A DNA stretch of 44,349 bases. Source: an uncultured Armatimonadota bacterium (GTDB lineage Bacteria > Armatimonadota > Fimbriimonadia > Fimbriimonadales > Fimbriimonadaceae). Shown piece by piece: positions 42,416-44,349 of the stretch. Numbering within the stretch: position 1 is the first letter of the stretch; each line of letters begins with the position of its first letter. The translations under genes were made by a program, and so were the position numbers. The DNA lies in assembly GCA_903927025.1 (NCBI GenBank), contig CAIYLG010000030.1, forward strand, positions 1 to 44,349, in the 5' to 3' direction. The notes under the pieces are model-generated. The model saw only the letters and a list, made by a program, of their open reading frames with translations. It made no database searches and was not told the origin of the DNA.

Positions 42416-43039
42416 TTACTGTGTGACCTTAAAAATCGCCTTGGCACGTCCACCGGCGGTGACCGTTACTGACTGCGTCGTCGATGAGCCTTTATCCGAC
42501 CAAATCTTCAAGGTGTACGTTCCGGCAGGAACATCACCGATCTGGAATTGACCCTTTGCGTTGGAAACGGCAAAGTAGGGGTTAGGCAGAACCACGATGT
42601 ACGCCTTCATGTTGGCGTGGATGTGGCATCGAATCGGAATCAGCCCCGTCTTATCGAAGGTGAGCTCTGAGACGTCTCCCTTCTTTTCTTGGCTGACGTT
42701 GAACATCTTGATCCGTGAGCTGGAGAAGACGTTGTGGAAGAACGGATCTGAGTTATTGAACTTAACTTTGGATCCCTTGAGAATCGCGAGAACGTGCGGA
42801 ATAAACTGCTTGTCCTTCTGGTCCATCATGACCCCGGCTGAAGGCGGAGAGTAGTTGCCGGGTGCTTCAGAAATGCTGATGACAGCATCTTCCACACGGG
42901 TGGACCCCATTTCGACGATGCCGATGATTTCACCGTTAGCTTTAACAGGCACACTTGCGGGTGATGCTCCCCCCGCGAGGGCCATAACCACGGCCATTGC
43001 ACCAACTCCTAGTGTCTTTCGAGCGATGTTTGACTTCAT
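42416..43039 (-). CDS. periplasmic cupredoxin (plastocyanin-like) with C-terminal carboxypeptidase-regulatory-like domain
   Basis: A 207-residue exported blue-copper protein. The ATG at 43039 is chosen for the AAAGGAGG before it; the frame opens to 43150 without a start signal. A signal peptide covers residues 1-29. Type 1 copper ligands can be read as His102 (FFHNVFS), Cys138, His141 and Met144 (RCHIHANM). The last ~50 residues (GQFQIGDVPAGTYTLKIWSDKG) are a carboxypeptidase-regulatory-like beta-fold. It probably shuttles electrons in the periplasm, between the multihaem cytochrome and another acceptor, or to the monohaem barrel. First gene of the operon. Confidence 0.88.
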   Translation of the reverse strand: MKSNIARKTLGVGAMAVVMALAGGASPASVPVKANGEIIGIVEMGSTRVEDAVISISEAPGNYSPPSAGVMMDQKDKQFIPHVLAILKGSKVKFNNSDPFFHNVFSSSRIKMFNVSQEKKGDVSELTFDKTGLIPIRCHIHANMKAYIVVLPNPYFAVSNAKGQFQIGDVPAGTYTLKIWSDKGSSTTQSVTVTAGGRAKAIFKVTQ

Positions 43040-43202
43040 GTGAGCCTCCTTTAACGATTGGGAGTCGCGAAGCTGCGGTTCTCTCTTCCGCTGCTTGCGA
43101 CCCCAAACGTAAGAACAAGTTGGACTAAATGAAGAATTCATGAAAGTCATCTATTCAACGTCATGAGTTTCAATGACATCAATAGTGCTACTCCTGATGG
43201 CA

Positions 43203-43231
43203 ATTAGCACCTTTCGAGCACAATTTGTCAA
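43203..43231 (-). promoter_or_regulatory. candidate promoter of the respiratory operon
   Basis: On the minus strand TTGACA (43231-43226) and GCTAAT (43208-43203) are separated by exactly 17 bases, upstream of the cupredoxin start with a ~160-base leader. The -10 box matches the consensus at only four of six bases. The -35 box overlaps the start of the divergent sialidase gene. Confidence 0.5.
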
Positions 43232-44187
43232 TGCTTGCCCGATTTATGATGTGGACTCTCGCGATGTCCGTCCACAGCGCGACCGGTCCACCGGCGTGTC
43301 CCACAGCGGCCAAAGCTCAAAAAGCGGTCAATGTGTTCACCGCGGGTGAGGGCGGATTTGCCGTGATCAGAATTCCTTCCCTCATCGCAGATCGGTCAGG
43401 AAAGCTGTTTGCTCTTGCGGAAGGAAGGGCTGGGGGTGATTCGGATCAAGCCGCCAACCAGATCATCCTCAAGGTGAGTGAGAATCAGGGGAAGTCTTGG
43501 GGACCGCTTTCCGTGGTTGCGAGCGATGGCAATAACTCTCTCAACAACCCTTGCACGGTCGTCGATCAATCGACTGGCCGACTGTTCCTGATGTATCAGC
43601 GCGTGCCAAGTGGACTTAACGAAGGAAGCTCAAAGATTGAAGATGGCTTTGACTCTCCGAACGCCTATCGCTCGCTGCTAACCTGGACGGATAACGGTGG
43701 AAAGTCTTGGCAGGCACCAATGGACATCACCCGATTCGTCAAGCGTGCGCAAGGCGTCAAGACAATTTGCAGTGGACCTGGGATCGGAATTCAGCTCACC
43801 CGCGGCAAGCATCGGGGCCGGCTAATCGTTCCCTTCAACGAGGGTCCTTATGGACATTGGAACAACTACGCAGTGTTCAGTGATGATCACGGAAAGCACT
43901 GGCGGATGGGAAACAATGTGCCTGGAGCTCATATCACAGACAATAAGGGACGCACTCACAGCCAAGTGAATGAAGTTCAGATGGCAGAGACTTCGGATGG
44001 GTCGGTCATTTTGAGCAGCCGTCAGTTTGCGGGAGCTCACGTTCGAAAGCAATCCATCAGTAGGGACGGTGGCGAAACCTGGAGCGCCGTCTCCGATGCA
44101 CCCGAAATCCAAGACCCCAGCTGTATGGGCAGCCTGCTTCGCTACAACTTCAGCAAACATGGAATGGGTCTGCTTCTGTACAGCTGA
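43231..44187 (+). pseudogene. GH33 sialidase, 3' end cut off by an IS3-family element
   Basis: About 318 codons from the ATG at 43231 (a TTG at 43225 is also open). A weak signal peptide precedes a six-bladed sialidase fold. The Arg-Ile-Pro motif is present (VIRIPSLIADRSG) with the following EGRAGGDSD, and four Asp-box-like repeats are seen: SENQGKSWG, TDNGGKSWQ, SDDHGKHWR and SRDGGETWS. The protein ends abruptly at GLLLYS. In the family this is followed by the third catalytic Arg, the Tyr nucleophile and the last blade, all of which are missing. The stop codon TGA (44185-44187) is the outermost sequence of the adjoining IS. The product is expected to be inactive. Confidence 0.88.
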
Positions 44188-44349
44188 CTAGTCCCCGGAT
44201 TCTGACCCACCTAGAGTGTTAGTGCCTCTGCCTCCATTTTAGTCTTTAGATTTGCCTTATAGGTCGCGGGAGAGAGCCCTCCGAGTGCCGAGTGAGGACG
44301 ACGGTTGTTGTAGAACTCCGAGAAGTCGTCCAGGTGAGATTGAAGATCT
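44185..44349 (-). mobile_element. IS3-family insertion sequence, right part only (runs off the window)
   Basis: Begins with TGACTAGTCCCCGGATT at the end of the sialidase coding sequence, a typical TG-starting terminal repeat of IS3-family elements, and contains the 3' end of an IS3-type transposase gene. The other end lies beyond the window, so the inverted repeat and the target duplication cannot be checked. Confidence 0.8.
44211..44349 (-). CDS. IS3-family transposase (OrfB), C-terminal part
   Basis: The last ~45 codons of an IS3-type DDE transposase, open to the window edge. The translation reads DDFSEFYNNRRPHSALGGLSP, then ATYKANLKTKMEAEALTL and a stop at 44211-44213. The FYNNRRPHSALGGLSPATY block is the strongly conserved end of the rve integrase core of this family. 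The catalytic residues and start are outside the window. The reading frame is intact as far as it can be seen, so the element may still be active or recently acquired. Confidence 0.85.
   Translation of the reverse strand, partial: DLQSHLDDFSEFYNNRRPHSALGGLSPATYKANLKTKMEAEALTL

Overview
The window reads as a bacterial chromosome segment with two damaged insertion sequences, one near each end. Gene content (several pseudopilin and lipoprotein genes, a DUF1800/DUF1501 pair, many secreted glycoside hydrolases, c-type cytochromes matured by a CcmF-type system, ECF sigma with CHAT protease) fits a free-living heterotroph of the Armatimonadota, perhaps Fimbriimonadia. This placement is an inference from gene style; no rRNA or other marker gene is present to prove it.

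Layout. (1) 138-1496, minus: three overlapping small genes, the middle one a type IV pseudopilin-like protein. (2) 1575-3567: a dead ISL3-family element. A perfect 20-bp tandem duplication has shifted its transposase frame, so that it reads into a start-less gene remnant downstream. (3) 3754-22964: a carbohydrate-oriented region with a DUF4038/GH140-like hydrolase, a MocA-like nucleotidyltransferase, a phytanoyl-CoA dioxygenase-family gene divergent from an AraC regulator, a secreted transglutaminase-like protein, an arabinofuranosidase-like GH-A enzyme, a beta-propeller lipoprotein, a GH29 fucosidase, the DUF1800/DUF1501 export pair, a GH92 mannosidase and a hybrid histidine kinase with a PilJ-type sensor. 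(4) 23181-26454: a multi-spanning GT-C-like membrane protein and a DUF4382/DUF5666-type lipoprotein.

(5) 26547-31574, plus: a compact operon of ECF sigma factor, soluble zinc-finger anti-sigma-like protein, TPR-CHAT caspase-like protease and secreted subtilisin-like protease, with overlapping reading frames in the second half. Sigma, sigma inhibitor and TPR-CHAT protease side by side recall the sigma-release output of type III-E CRISPR (Csx29/Csx30/RpoE), but there is no CRISPR array or Cas gene here. It is my best candidate for an under-described signalling system.

(6) 31595-43039, minus: an eight-gene respiratory operon of cupredoxin, monoheme outer-membrane barrel-like protein, FAD/NAD(P)/Fe-S oxidoreductase, Rieske protein, cytochrome b6-like subunit, subunit IV-like protein, an eight-CXXCH cytochrome with four copies of an acidic LDDLDKEF-type motif, and CcmF. 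The direct coupling of a GltD-like NAD(P) oxidoreductase to a Rieske/cytochrome b complex and a multiheme cytochrome resembles the complexes described in anammox planctomycetes. It would link the quinone pool, NAD(P)H and periplasmic electron carriers.

(7) 43231-44349: a GH33 sialidase gene cut off by the end of an IS3-family element, whose terminal TGA supplies the stop codon. I saw no tRNA, rRNA, CRISPR array or replication origin.
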